Shown here: positions 1 to 8,075 of the stretch, one piece after another
How the letters are laid out: the number at the start of each line of letters is the position of its first letter
Numbering within the stretch: the first letter of the stretch is position 1
Assembly: GCF_036826855.1 (NCBI RefSeq)
Contig: NZ_CP104578.1
Location: 4,933,501 to 4,997,500 of the forward strand
DNA: 64,000 nt
Direction of reading: 5' to 3'
From: Streptomyces sp. SJL17-4
GTDB lineage: Bacteria > Actinomycetota > Actinomycetes > Streptomycetales > Streptomycetaceae
Program-made: the position numbers and the translations under genes
The notes under the pieces: generated by a model
What the model was told of the DNA's origin: nothing
What the model saw: the letters and a program-made list of their open reading frames with translations, nothing else
The model's database searches: none

Positions 1-17
1 GTGGCGTCCTTGAGCAC
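1..17 (-). CDS. 5' end of a divergent gene running off the left edge
   Basis: On the minus strand a strong AGGAGG (complement of 22-27) lies four bases before a GTG at 17..15 that opens a frame reading M-L-K-D-A and then leaves the window. Five codons cannot identify a product. The spacing and the paired operators at 43-84 suggest a divergent gene controlled together with the acyl-CoA synthetase. Thiolase-like lipid-transfer proteins often begin in a similar way, but that is only a guess. Confidence 0.4.
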
Positions 18-42
18 CGAACCTCCTCATGGGGCAGCACTG

Positions 43-84
43 CTGACAGCGCGTCAGGCTACAACTAATCTGACGGATAGTCAG
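43..84. promoter_or_regulatory. Two CTGAC-N5-GTCAG operators
   Basis: Two perfect 5-bp inverted repeats with 5-bp spacers, CTGAC-AGCGC-GTCAG (43-57) and CTGAC-GGATA-GTCAG (70-84), have centres 27 bp apart. They lie between the probable divergent start at 17 and the acyl-CoA synthetase start at 102. The same palindrome recurs at six further sites in the window, always upstream of catabolic genes. A TetR-family repressor is the likely reader, by inference; no such regulator gene is present here. Confidence 0.75.
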
Positions 85-101
85 CTACAGGGAGGTTGGG
101 T

Positions 102-1664
102 ATGGACATGCGCGGCGACCTGGAGTGGGGCACGATCCCCGGTCTCGTACGGGCGGCCGCCGAGCGGTACGGCGCACGGGAGGCCGTCGTCGACGGCCGT
201 CACCGCGTCAGCTACGCCGAACTCGGTGAACGCGTCGAACGGGCCGCGGCCGCCTGCCTCGCCACCGGCATACGGACGGGGGACCGGGTCGCGATCTGGG
301 CCCCCAACACCCTCGACTGGATCGTCTCCGCGCTCGGCGCCGTCACCGCCGGCGCCGTCCTCGTCCCGCTGAACACCCGCTTCAAGGGCACCGAGGCGGC
401 ATACGTCCTCCAGCGCTCCCGCGCCCGGCTGCTCTTCGTCACCGGCACCTTCCTCGGCACCTCGTACGTGGCCTCCCTGCGCCGCTCCGGGGTCGCGCTC
501 CCGGACCTGGAGAGGGTCGTGGTCCTCGGCGACACCGCGCCCGAGGAGTGGACGACCTGGAAGGAGTTCCTGGCGGAGGGCGACACCGTCCCGGCGGCCC
601 AGGTCCACGCGCGGGCCGCCGCCATCGACCCCGCGGCCCCCTCGGACATCATCTACACCTCCGGCACCACGGGCCGCCCCAAGGGCGCCGTCATCAGCCA
701 CGCCCAGAGCCTGCGCTGCTACGCGATCTGGTCCGAGCTGGCGGGGCTGCGTGAGGGCGACCGCTATCTCGTGGTCAACCCCTTCTTCCACACCTTCGGC
801 TACAAGGCCGGGATCCTCGCCTGTCTGATGCGGGGCGCGGTGATCGTCCCGCAGCCGGTCTTCACCGTCGACACGGTCCTCGCCAACATCGCGGCCGAAC
901 GCATCACCGTCCTCCCCGGCCCTCCCACCCTCCACCAGTCCCTCCTGGACCACCCGGCCCGCCGGAGCCATGACCTCTCCACCCTTCGCCTGGTCGTGAC
1001 GGGCGCGGCCGTCGTCCCCCTCCGCCTGGTCGAGCGCCTCCGCTCCGAGCTGGGCGTCGGCACGGTCCTCACGGCGTACGGCCTCTCCGAGGCGAGCGGC
1101 ATCGTCACCATGTGCCGCCGCGAGGACCCGGCGGAGACGGTGGCCACCACCTCGGGCCGCGCGATCCCCGGCACGGAGGTCCGCGTCTCGCCGACGGGCG
1201 AGGTCCTGGTCCGCGGCCACCATGTGATGGCCGGCTACTTCGAGGACGAGGCGGAGACGGCGGCGGCGATCGACGAGGACGGCTGGCTCCACACCGGAGA
1301 CATCGGCGTCCTCGACGAGCGGGGCAACCTCCGCATCACCGACCGCCTCAAGGACATGTTCATCGTGGGCGGCTTCAACGCCTACCCGGCCGAGATCGAG
1401 CAACTCCTCGGCCTGCACCCGGACATCGCGGACGTGGCGGTGGTGGGCGTCCCGGACGCGAGGCTGGGCGAGGTCGGCAAGGCGTTCGCGGTCCGCAGGC
1501 CGGGGGCGAGGGTCACGGCGGACGATCTGATCGCCTGGTCGCGGCGGGAGATGGCGAACTACAAGGTCCCGAGGGAGGTCGAGTTCGTGACGGAACTCCC
1601 GAGGAACGCGAGCGGGAAGGTGGTGAAGGGGGAGCTGAGGGCGCGGTGCGAAGGCGCGGCCTGA
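102..1664 (+). CDS. FadD3-like fatty acid/steroid acyl-CoA synthetase
   Basis: ANL-superfamily ligase of 520 residues, the usual length, that would activate a carboxylic acid to its CoA thioester through an acyl-adenylate. The P-loop-like A3 motif YTSGTTGRPKG sits near residue 185, the A8 hinge region (DIGVLDERGNLRITDRLKD) near 400-420 and the catalytic Lys motif NASGKVVK near the C terminus. The N-terminal run WAPNTLDWIVSALGAVTAG and PLNTRFKG resembles FadD3, which in mycobacteria activates the steroid C/D-ring remnant; the true substrate here is unknown. ATG 102 is chosen because GGAGG (91-95) lies six bases upstream; TTG 96 and ATG 108 are alternatives. It follows paired operators at 43-84, so it is probably induced by a pathway intermediate. 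Confidence 0.85.
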   Translation: MDMRGDLEWGTIPGLVRAAAERYGAREAVVDGRHRVSYAELGERVERAAAACLATGIRTGDRVAIWAPNTLDWIVSALGAVTAGAVLVPLNTRFKGTEAAYVLQRSRARLLFVTGTFLGTSYVASLRRSGVALPDLERVVVLGDTAPEEWTTWKEFLAEGDTVPAAQVHARAAAIDPAAPSDIIYTSGTTGRPKGAVISHAQSLRCYAIWSELAGLREGDRYLVVNPFFHTFGYKAGILACLMRGAVIVPQPVFTVDTVLANIAAERITVLPGPPTLHQSLLDHPARRSHDLSTLRLVVTGAAVVPLRLVERLRSELGVGTVLTAYGLSEASGIVTMCRREDPAETVATTSGRAIPGTEVRVSPTGEVLVRGHHVMAGYFEDEAETAAAIDEDGWLHTGDIGVLDERGNLRITDRLKDMFIVGGFNAYPAEIEQLLGLHPDIADVAVVGVPDARLGEVGKAFAVRRPGARVTADDLIAWSRREMANYKVPREVEFVTELPRNASGKVVKGELRARCEGAA

Positions 1665-1674
1665 GTGTGCGCGC

Positions 1675-1728
1675 GGATCGAAGGGATCGAACGGATCGAA
1701 GGGATCGAAGGGATCGAAGGGATCGAAC
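1675..1728. repeat. 9-bp minisatellite, six copies
   Basis: Six head-to-tail copies of GGATCGAAG, with C in place of the last G in copies 2 and 6, start 10 bases after the acyl-CoA synthetase stop. A degenerate seventh copy (GGAACGCAA) follows. The array is intergenic. Its length is a multiple of three, so it makes long open frames in several directions that are not real genes. Confidence 0.9.
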
Positions 1729-1813
1729 GGAACGCAACCGTCCGCCGCCGTGTACACGTCATAGGGGCAGTCCTCGGCGAACCGATCCGCAGTCCCCTCC
1801 CCTGGAGCAGCCC

Positions 1814-2482
1814 GTGTCCTCGCCAGCGTCCTCCGAGATCCCCCTCACCCTGACCCCGCAGCAGGCGGCCCAGGGCGTGATCATCACCGTCACCCTGCCG
1901 ACCGGCCCCGCCCACCTCAGCGTCCGCCCCTGCCGCCACGGCGAACTCGTCGCCGCGCGGCTGGGCGAGGGCACGGTGTACCTGCGCATCACCGTCGCGG
2001 CCGGACAGAAGAAGGGTGGCGTCCTCGGCTGCCTGATCCCGCTCGCCGTGATCGGCGTGATCATCGGCGGCTCGTACCTCCTGAGCGACGACAAGGACGA
2101 CAATGCGGGATCGAAGGGCCCGGGTCCGATCCCGACCTTCTCCTACCCGCCCCCGCCCACCTTCGACGTGGACGGCACCCCCACCGCCGGCGCCACCCCC
2201 ACGGAGAAGGAACCCGACCCGTACGACAAGGGCACCTGCCTCAACGGCTCGCTCCCGGACTCGACGACCGCGCAGTCCGTCAGCGGCGTCGACGAGGTCC
2301 CGTGCTCGGCGTCCGACGCCCACTACAAGGTGATCCAGACGTTCCCGTTCACCTCGGACATGAACCGCTGCGACGCCAACCCCAAGACGCAGTACGCCTT
2401 CTCGCACCGCTACACGATGAACGGCGCCGTCGTCAGCCAGTACGTCTACTGCCTGATCGGCCTCGGCTCGTACGCCCGCTGA
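1814..2482 (+). CDS. LppU/SCO3897-like membrane-anchored protein
   Basis: 222 residues. A cytoplasmic N-terminal part of about 80 residues (polar, beta-rich) precedes one membrane segment (GVLGCLIPLAVIGVIIGGSY), then a Pro/Thr-rich linker and an extracytoplasmic domain with four Cys (CLNGS, VPCSAS, NRCDAN, YVYCLIG), enough for two disulfides. This layout and the TAQSV..VPCS.A.HYKV pattern match streptomycete proteins labelled LppU/SCO3897 family, of unknown function. GTG 1814 is chosen for GGAG six bases upstream and because the minisatellite would otherwise be coding. A strong hairpin terminator follows 44 bases after the stop. Confidence 0.7.
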   Translation: MSSPASSEIPLTLTPQQAAQGVIITVTLPTGPAHLSVRPCRHGELVAARLGEGTVYLRITVAAGQKKGGVLGCLIPLAVIGVIIGGSYLLSDDKDDNAGSKGPGPIPTFSYPPPPTFDVDGTPTAGATPTEKEPDPYDKGTCLNGSLPDSTTAQSVSGVDEVPCSASDAHYKVIQTFPFTSDMNRCDANPKTQYAFSHRYTMNGAVVSQYVYCLIGLGSYAR

Positions 2483-2525
2483 CCGCGGACGCGACGCCGC
2501 GCTCCGAGGGGCCGTACGCACACCG

Positions 2526-2553
2526 GAGGGGCCGGGCATCAGCCCGGCCCCTC
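2526..2553. terminator. Intrinsic terminator, convergent genes
   Basis: A 12-bp perfect GC-rich stem with an ATCA loop (GAGGGGCCGGGC / GCCCGGCCCCTC), followed by TTCT. It sits between the converging LppU-like gene and afsS and could stop transcription from both sides. Confidence 0.8.
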
Positions 2554-2721
2554 TTCTGCGGTGGTCCGATCGCGTTGCGCACGGGTCCTGTCCGGACGGA
2601 TCCCCCTGGTTCCGCCAGGTGTCCCCCAAGCCCGTGTGCTCCCCCGTCGACCGGACCTTCCTGGTCGGCCCCGGCAGCTCCCCCGAAGTCGCCGCCGCGG
2701 CCGTTCCCCGTCGGGAGTGGT

Positions 2722-2964
2722 CTACTTGGCCGGCTCCGTGGTGGCGTGCATGTCCTTGGTGGCGATGGACTCGTCGCGGCCACCCGTGATCTTCTCGGTG
2801 ATCGCGTCGACCGCCGGCTCGGACGTGGCGTGCATGTCCTTGGTGACGATGGACTCGTCGCGGCCACCCGTGATCTTGCCGGTGATCGCGTCGACCGCCG
2901 GCTCGGACGTGGCGTGCATGTCCTTGGTGGTGATGATCGGGTCCTGCTTGATCGGGTCGGTCAT
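2722..2964 (-). CDS. afsS: AfsS-like small repeat regulator (sigma-like protein)
   Basis: 80 residues made of nearly three tandem copies of a 28-residue unit with core TKDMHAT(S/T)EPAVDAIT.KITGGRDES. AfsS of S. coelicolor is a small (63-residue) protein built of repeats of the type T-x-D-x-H-A that stimulates antibiotic production; its biochemical mode is unresolved. Assignment rests on the repeat and on the position directly downstream of afsR on the same strand, the known arrangement. ATG 2964 has AGGAG about nine bases upstream; TTG 2973 is less likely. The unit is longer than in the S. coelicolor protein and the copies are nearly identical at DNA level, indicating recent repeat expansion. 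Its promoter carries AfsR-type repeats (3147-3164). Confidence 0.8.
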   Translation of the reverse strand: MTDPIKQDPIITTKDMHATSEPAVDAITGKITGGRDESIVTKDMHATSEPAVDAITEKITGGRDESIATKDMHATTEPAK

Positions 2965-3000
2965 GCTCGTCAACTCCTGCGTGTGATGTCCGAGATGTGG

Positions 3001-3046
3001 GGAGATTCGTCCAGCCGTTCCCCCGTGGACAGCTGGACGAATCTCC
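3001..3046. terminator. 15-bp hairpin in the afsR-afsS interval
   Basis: GGAGATTCGTCCAGC (3001-3015) pairs perfectly with its complement at 3032-3046 around a 16-base loop. It lies in the afsS leader if transcription starts near 3128, so it could terminate afsR read-through, attenuate afsS or stabilise the message. There is no clear U-tract on the minus strand, so simple termination is uncertain. Confidence 0.6.
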
Positions 3047-3146
3047 GGGGCCGATCACCCTAGTGCTCAGGGGCTGTGACCCTCATCGGCGACCCGTCTG
3101 CCCCCCGACGCGGCGGATCGTCATGCAGAAAAGCATGCCGGGTGGC

Positions 3147-3164
3147 GATAAACGAACGATGAAC
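3147..3164 (-). promoter_or_regulatory. AfsR (SARP) direct repeat in the afsS promoter
   Basis: On the minus strand, heptamers GTTCATC (3164-3158) and GTTTATC (3153-3147) are repeated with exactly 11-bp periodicity, the hallmark of SARP binding. Eight bases further downstream is a -10-like GCATGCT (about 3138-3132). In S. coelicolor AfsR binds such repeats overlapping the afsS -35 region, so this is the expected activation site. The assignment to AfsR is by analogy. Confidence 0.7.
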
Positions 3165-3181
3165 GCACTGGCCGTGGGGGT

Positions 3182-6100
3182 CTACGCGGCGCTCGCGGGG
3201 GTCAGCAGAGCGCGAACCTCGTGGGCTTCCGGGGCCCCGAGTTCCTCGAAGATGTCGAGTGCCTCCTGCCAGCAGACCAACGCACGGCCGCGCTGGCCGA
3301 TGCCGAACAGGGCCCGGCCCAGGACGGTGAGGACGTTGCCACGCCGCCACTCTCCCCCGATGCCCCGGAGCACCGTGAGCGCCATCTCGGCGTTCGACGC
3401 CGCCTGGGCGTGCCGACGGTCGGCGATGTCCACCTCGGACAACCGGAAGAGGGTCATGCCCTCCCACAGCCGCTGCCTGCTGTCGGCGAACACCGCCAGA
3501 GCCTCGCGGAGTTGTCCACTCGCTGCGGTGAGCTGATTGTCCTGCGTGAGGGCGAGGCCGAGGGCGTACCGCCCGTTCGCGCCCCGGAGGGCGTGTCCCA
3601 TCGAGTCGTAGATGGCCGTGCCCTGCCGGGCGAGCGCTATCGCGCTCGACGTGCGGCCCGTGGCCAGGTGGATCCGCGACAGGTTACAGAGGGCGCTCGC
3701 CTCCCCCGGCTCGTCCCCGATGCCGCGGAACCGCTTGATCGCCTCGGTGAGGTATTGCTCGCCCTCCACGAAGCGGTTCTGGTACAGCGCGATGATGCCC
3801 CGGGCGTTCGCGGACCAGCAGGCGGGCACCGGGTCGCCGGCCCGTTCCGCGTGGGGCAGGGCGAGTTCGGCGTCGCGGTCCGCCTCCTCGAAGCGGCCCG
3901 CCGTGTGGTGGACACCCGCGAGGACCGTGAACGCACGGCCCTCGGCCCTGGCGTCCCCGTGCGCGCAGGCGGCATCGCGCACAACGACACCCGTCGCCTC
4001 GAACTCCCTTGAGTTCGCCCCCGACTCCCCGAGGTCCAGTGACGCCCACAGCAGGTCCACCGCGCGGCGGAGGGTCTCCGGGGTCGACGCCGACTGGCGG
4101 ACGCACGCCAGGAGGCAGTTCGCCTCCGCGTAGAGCCAGTCCTGGGCCGTGTGGCGGTCCGTGAAGGTCAGGCCCTCGTACCGGGTCGGCTCCAGGTGGT
4201 CGACCAGGCGGTCGCCGGGGCGTTCGATCGCGTACACCCGCGCCGCCGTCGACAGGTAGAAGTCCAGGAGACGCGAGAGCGCCGCCTGCTTCTCCGACGG
4301 GGGCTGCTCGTCGCGGTCCGCGCACGCACGCGCGTAGAGCCGGACCAGGTCGTGGTAGCGGTAGCGGCCCGGCGCCGCCGACTCCAGGAGGGATGTGTCG
4401 ACCAGGGCCTCCAGGAGGTCCTCCGTGTCCCAGAGCGGGAGGTCGAGAACGGCCGCCGCCGCCGCGAGGGAGATGTCCGGGCCGTCCGCCAGGCCCAGGA
4501 GGCGGAACGCGCGCGCCTGCGCCGGTTCCAGCTGCCCGTAGCCGAGCTCGAAGGTCGCCTTGACCGCGAGGTCGCCCGCCTGGAGTTCGTCCAGGCGCCG
4601 CCGCGAGTCCGCCAGCTTCGCCGCCAGGACCGAGACCGTCCACGTGCGGCGGGCCGCCAGGCGCGAGGCCGCGATACGGATCGCGAGGGGGAGGAAGCCG
4701 CAGGCCGCGACCACGTCCAGGGCCGCCTCGCGCTCCGACTGCACCCGCTCCTCGCCCACGATCCTCGTGAACAGCTGGAGCGCCTCCTCCGGGGACATCA
4801 CATCCAGGTCCACCAGGTGCGCCCCCGCCAGGTCGACCATCCGGATGCGGCTCGTGACGAGGGCCGCGCAGCCCGCCGTCCCGGGCAGGAGGGGGCGGAT
4901 CTGGGCCGCGTCCCTCGCGTTGTCCAGCAGCACCAGGACCCGGCGGCCGTCCAGCGTCGAGCGGTAGAGGGCCGCGCGGTCGTCGAGCGAGTCCGGGATG
5001 GCCGAATCCGGTGTGCCCAGGGCGCGGAGGAAGGAGCCCAGGACCGTCTCCGGCGCGGCCGCGCGGGAGCCCGCGCCCTGGAGGTCCACGTACAGCTGGC
5101 CGTCCGGGAAGTGCGGCCTCGCCTCGTGGGCCACGTGCACCGCGAGCGTCGTCTTGCCGACGCCGCCGATGCCCGCGAGCGCCGACACCGCCATGACATG
5201 GCCCTCGGCGGTGGCGAGCCGGTCGCCCAGCTCCCGCACGAAGGCCGACCGGCCCGTGAAGTCCGGGACGGTCGCCGGGAGTTGCGCGGGACGGGCGACG
5301 GGCGCGGCGGCCGGGGCGGCCTCCTCGACCGGGCGCGCCAGTTCGGCGTCGGCCTGGAGGATCCGCTGCTGGAGCCGGGAGAGTTCGGGGGTGGGGTCGA
5401 CGCCGAGTTCGTCGGCGAGCAGCCGGCGCGTGTCGGCGTACACGGCGAGTGCCTCGGCCTGCCGCCCGCTCCGGTAGAGGGCGAGCATCAGCAGCTCGCG
5501 GAGCCGCTCGCGCAGCGGGTGCGCGGCGGTGAGCGCGGTCAGCTCGGACACGGCCTCCGCGTGCGCGCCGACCTCCAGATCGATGTCGAGCCGGGTCTCC
5601 AGGAGCGTGAGCCGCCACTCCTCCAGGCGGGTCCGCTGCGTCTCGGCGTACGGCCCCGGTACGGAGGCCAGCACCTCGCCGTCCCACAGGTCGAGCGCCT
5701 CGGCGAGCCGGTCGCGGGCGCCCGCCCGGTCCCCGGCGGCCCGCAGCTTCTCGGCCTCGGCGCCGAGTTCCTGGGCGGTGGCGACGTCGAGCGCGGCGGC
5801 CGAGGTGCGCAGGGCGTAGCCGCCGGACTCGCTGACGAGGACCTTGGGGCCGAGCGCCTTGCGGAGCCGGGAGGCGTACGTCCGTACGGCCGCGAGGGCC
5901 TGCGAGGGCGACTCCTCGCCCCAGAGCGCGTCGATCAGCTCGGAGGCGGTGGCGGTACGTCCGCCCCGGAGCAGCAGCGCGGCGAGCAGGGCCCGCTGCT
6001 GGGGGGAACCGGTGGGTACGGGCTCCCCGTCCCGCCAGGCCCGGACGGGGCCGAGCACGGCGAACCGCAGGAGACCGGGGGCGGCGGCGTGGGACGCGGC

Positions 6101-6475
6101 CGTGCCGTCGGCGATGTCGGAACCGGGGTGCGGCCTGGTGACGGAACCGGCGTGGGGCCCGGCCTCGGGCCCTCCCTCGGGCTTCGCCCGGCCGACGGCG
6201 TCGGTCTCGGCGACGTGGCCGGAACGCGACCCCGCAGCCGTGCCGGCAGTCGAACCCGCCGCCGTCCCCGCAGTCGTCGCCGTACCCGTCCCCGAGCCGG
6301 TCCTCGCACTCATCCCCGTACCCGGGTGTCCGGCGTCGTCCGGGTGCGTGACCGTGTGCTCCTTCGTGCCCGCCGGCCGGCGACCGCCCTCGTCGGCGTT
6401 CAGGCCCGTGCCGGCGTCCGCGCCCATCCTCGGAGCCCGTTGCGCCGGAACTCGCGGTCCGTTCTCACGGTCCAT
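3182..6475 (-). CDS. afsR: AfsR-type SARP/NB-ARC/TPR global regulator
   Basis: 1,097 residues. A disordered Gly/Thr/Ala-rich N-terminal extension of about 130 residues precedes the OmpR-like winged helix (LLRFAVLGPV, SPQQRALLAALLL, YASRLRKALG), then a bacterial transcriptional activator domain ending ELGVDPTPEL, an NB-ARC ATPase with Walker A GIGGVGKTT near residue 440 and LVLLDN as Walker B, and a C-terminal TPR array from about 780. This order is that of AfsR (993 residues in S. coelicolor), a Ser/Thr-kinase-phosphorylated activator of afsS; afsS lies immediately downstream. ATG 6475 follows AGGGGGAG; ATG 6499 is upstream without a good site. The afsK and kbpA neighbours known in S. coelicolor are not seen downstream of afsS here. 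Confidence 0.88.
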   Translation of the reverse strand: MDRENGPRVPAQRAPRMGADAGTGLNADEGGRRPAGTKEHTVTHPDDAGHPGTGMSARTGSGTGTATTAGTAAGSTAGTAAGSRSGHVAETDAVGRAKPEGGPEAGPHAGSVTRPHPGSDIADGTAASHAAAPGLLRFAVLGPVRAWRDGEPVPTGSPQQRALLAALLLRGGRTATASELIDALWGEESPSQALAAVRTYASRLRKALGPKVLVSESGGYALRTSAAALDVATAQELGAEAEKLRAAGDRAGARDRLAEALDLWDGEVLASVPGPYAETQRTRLEEWRLTLLETRLDIDLEVGAHAEAVSELTALTAAHPLRERLRELLMLALYRSGRQAEALAVYADTRRLLADELGVDPTPELSRLQQRILQADAELARPVEEAAPAAAPVARPAQLPATVPDFTGRSAFVRELGDRLATAEGHVMAVSALAGIGGVGKTTLAVHVAHEARPHFPDGQLYVDLQGAGSRAAAPETVLGSFLRALGTPDSAIPDSLDDRAALYRSTLDGRRVLVLLDNARDAAQIRPLLPGTAGCAALVTSRIRMVDLAGAHLVDLDVMSPEEALQLFTRIVGEERVQSEREAALDVVAACGFLPLAIRIAASRLAARRTWTVSVLAAKLADSRRRLDELQAGDLAVKATFELGYGQLEPAQARAFRLLGLADGPDISLAAAAAVLDLPLWDTEDLLEALVDTSLLESAAPGRYRYHDLVRLYARACADRDEQPPSEKQAALSRLLDFYLSTAARVYAIERPGDRLVDHLEPTRYEGLTFTDRHTAQDWLYAEANCLLACVRQSASTPETLRRAVDLLWASLDLGESGANSREFEATGVVVRDAACAHGDARAEGRAFTVLAGVHHTAGRFEEADRDAELALPHAERAGDPVPACWSANARGIIALYQNRFVEGEQYLTEAIKRFRGIGDEPGEASALCNLSRIHLATGRTSSAIALARQGTAIYDSMGHALRGANGRYALGLALTQDNQLTAASGQLREALAVFADSRQRLWEGMTLFRLSEVDIADRRHAQAASNAEMALTVLRGIGGEWRRGNVLTVLGRALFGIGQRGRALVCWQEALDIFEELGAPEAHEVRALLTPASAA

Positions 6476-6623
6476 CGCTCCCCCTGCCCGTACCGCCACC
6501 GCTGGTTTCGCCCTGGACAGTCTGCCTTGTCCGGAGGGAGTCCGTCAGCATCGGGTCGACCGTAGTCCGGGCCGTGATGCGGCCGTAGTGAGCCCGTCAC
6601 ACCGTCGATTCGCCGCAGGATAG

Positions 6624-6638
6624 CTGACGGACCGTCAG
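6624..6638. promoter_or_regulatory. CTGAC-N5-GTCAG operator
   Basis: CTGAC-GGACC-GTCAG, centred 20 bases upstream of the first possible start of the amidohydrolase and in the interval divergent from afsR. It is placed to block the amidohydrolase promoter; afsR starts 149 bases away on the other strand. Confidence 0.75.
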
Positions 6639-6650
6639 ATCGACGCTACC

Positions 6651-7877
6651 GTGAAAGCCATGGAGACCTTCCCGAAGATCATCTCGGTGGACGACCACAC
6701 CGTGGAGCCCCCGCACGTCTGGCGGGACCGGCTCCCGTCCCGCTTCCACGACACCGGACCCCGTGTCGTCCGCGCCCCGCTCAAGGAAATGACCTTCCTC
6801 GGCGGGAAGTTCGCCCCCGTCATGGGAGCCAAGGGGGACGACGGCCCGATCGGCGACTGGTGGGTCTACGAGGACCTGCACCGGCCCCTCACCCGGCTCG
6901 ACACCGCCGTCGGCTACGACCGCGACGAGATACGGCTCGAAGTCATCACGTACGAGCAGATGAGGCCCGGCTCCCACTCCGTGCCCGAGCGGCTCGCCGA
7001 CATGGACGTCAACCACGTCCAGTCCGCGCTCTGCTTCCCCACCTTCCCCCGCTTCTGCGGGCAGACCTTCACCGAGGCGAGCGACCGCGAGCTGGGGCTG
7101 CTCTGCGTCCGGGCGTACAACGACTGGATGGTGGAGGAGTGGTGCGGGCCCGAGGCGCGCGGGCGGCTCATCCCGCTCACCCTCATCCCGCTCTGGGATC
7201 CGGAGCTGGCCGCCGCCGAGGTGCGCCGCAACGCCGCGCGCGGGGTGCGGGCGGTCGCGTTCTCGGAGATCCCGCCGCACCTCGGGCTCCCCTCGGTGCA
7301 CACGGACCACTGGGACCCCTTCTTCCGTGCGTGCGACGAGACGGGCACCGTCATCGCGATGCACATCGGCTCGTCCAGCCGGATGCCGTCGACGTCCGCC
7401 GACGCCCCGCCGGCCGTGGGCTCGACCATCACCTTCGCCAACTGCTGCTTCTCGATGGTCGACTGGCTGATGAGCGGCAAGTTCGAGCGCTTCCCCAACC
7501 TCAGGATCATGTACGCGGAGGGGCAGATCGGCTGGATCCCGTACATCCTGGAGCGCGCCGACGTCGTGTGGGAGGAGAACCGCGGCTGGGGCGGGGTCGC
7601 CGACAAGGTGCTGCGCCCGCCGTCCGAGCTCTTCGCCGGGCATGTCTTCGGCTGCTTCTTCGACGACGCCTTCGGCCTGAGGAACCTCGACGCGATCGGG
7701 GTCGGGAACGTCCTGTACGAGACGGACTACCCGCACTCGGACTCCACCTGGCCCAAGTCGCGCGAGGTCGGCGAGGCGCAGATGGGGCACCTGGCCCCGG
7801 ACGTCGTCGAGCGGATCGTCCGCGGCAACGCGATCGACCTCCTCGGCCTGACCCCGGACGGCCTCTGGCGGCCGTAG
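6651..7877 (+). CDS. Amidohydrolase-2 family metal-dependent hydrolase
   Basis: 408 residues, TIM-barrel metal hydrolase of the COG2159 type that acts on C-C or C-N bonds, often as a decarboxylase or a ring-cleavage hydrolase in aromatic and steroid catabolism. The first metal motif is the variant ISVDDHTVEPP (D-x-H instead of H-x-H), common in actinobacterial members. Further ligand candidates are MHIGSS and the C-terminal ETDYPHSDSTWP. Start is GTG 6651 or ATG 6660; neither has a clear ribosome site, so a leaderless or short-leader message is possible. A CTGAC-N5-GTCAG operator lies just upstream and a 16-bp terminator hairpin follows the stop, making it a single-gene unit of the proposed regulon. 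Confidence 0.85.
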   Translation: MKAMETFPKIISVDDHTVEPPHVWRDRLPSRFHDTGPRVVRAPLKEMTFLGGKFAPVMGAKGDDGPIGDWWVYEDLHRPLTRLDTAVGYDRDEIRLEVITYEQMRPGSHSVPERLADMDVNHVQSALCFPTFPRFCGQTFTEASDRELGLLCVRAYNDWMVEEWCGPEARGRLIPLTLIPLWDPELAAAEVRRNAARGVRAVAFSEIPPHLGLPSVHTDHWDPFFRACDETGTVIAMHIGSSSRMPSTSADAPPAVGSTITFANCCFSMVDWLMSGKFERFPNLRIMYAEGQIGWIPYILERADVVWEENRGWGGVADKVLRPPSELFAGHVFGCFFDDAFGLRNLDAIGVGNVLYETDYPHSDSTWPKSREVGEAQMGHLAPDVVERIVRGNAIDLLGLTPDGLWRP

Positions 7878-7887
7878 TCCCGCGACC

Positions 7888-7928
7888 ACGGCCGGGCTCC
7901 CCCTCCGAGGACGGGGGAGTCCGGCCGT
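7888..7928 (+). terminator. Intrinsic terminator after the amidohydrolase
   Basis: Sixteen-base arms (7888-7903 and 7913-7928) match at 15 positions around a 9-base loop and are followed by TCTG. Confidence 0.8.
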
Positions 7929-8075
7929 TCTGTCGCCCGGATGGCCCAGCGGGGAGGCCCCCTGATGGCGGAGTGTTGTTGCGTGAGTGCAGATGGTAAT
8001 CAAGTGTGCGCTCCTTGCACATCACGAGACAGCCAGTGGACATCCCCCGGGGCGTCCGCGAACGGAGCCTGTGAC

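Noticed and set aside
1..372. Plus-strand frame from the window start
   Set aside because: It overlaps the operators and the acyl-CoA synthetase start in another frame and has shadow-like Ser/Pro/Arg composition.
1665..1813. Long open frames through the minisatellite, giving FDP or IEG repeats
   Set aside because: The repeat unit is a multiple of three, so every frame stays open; codon bias and ribosome sites are absent.
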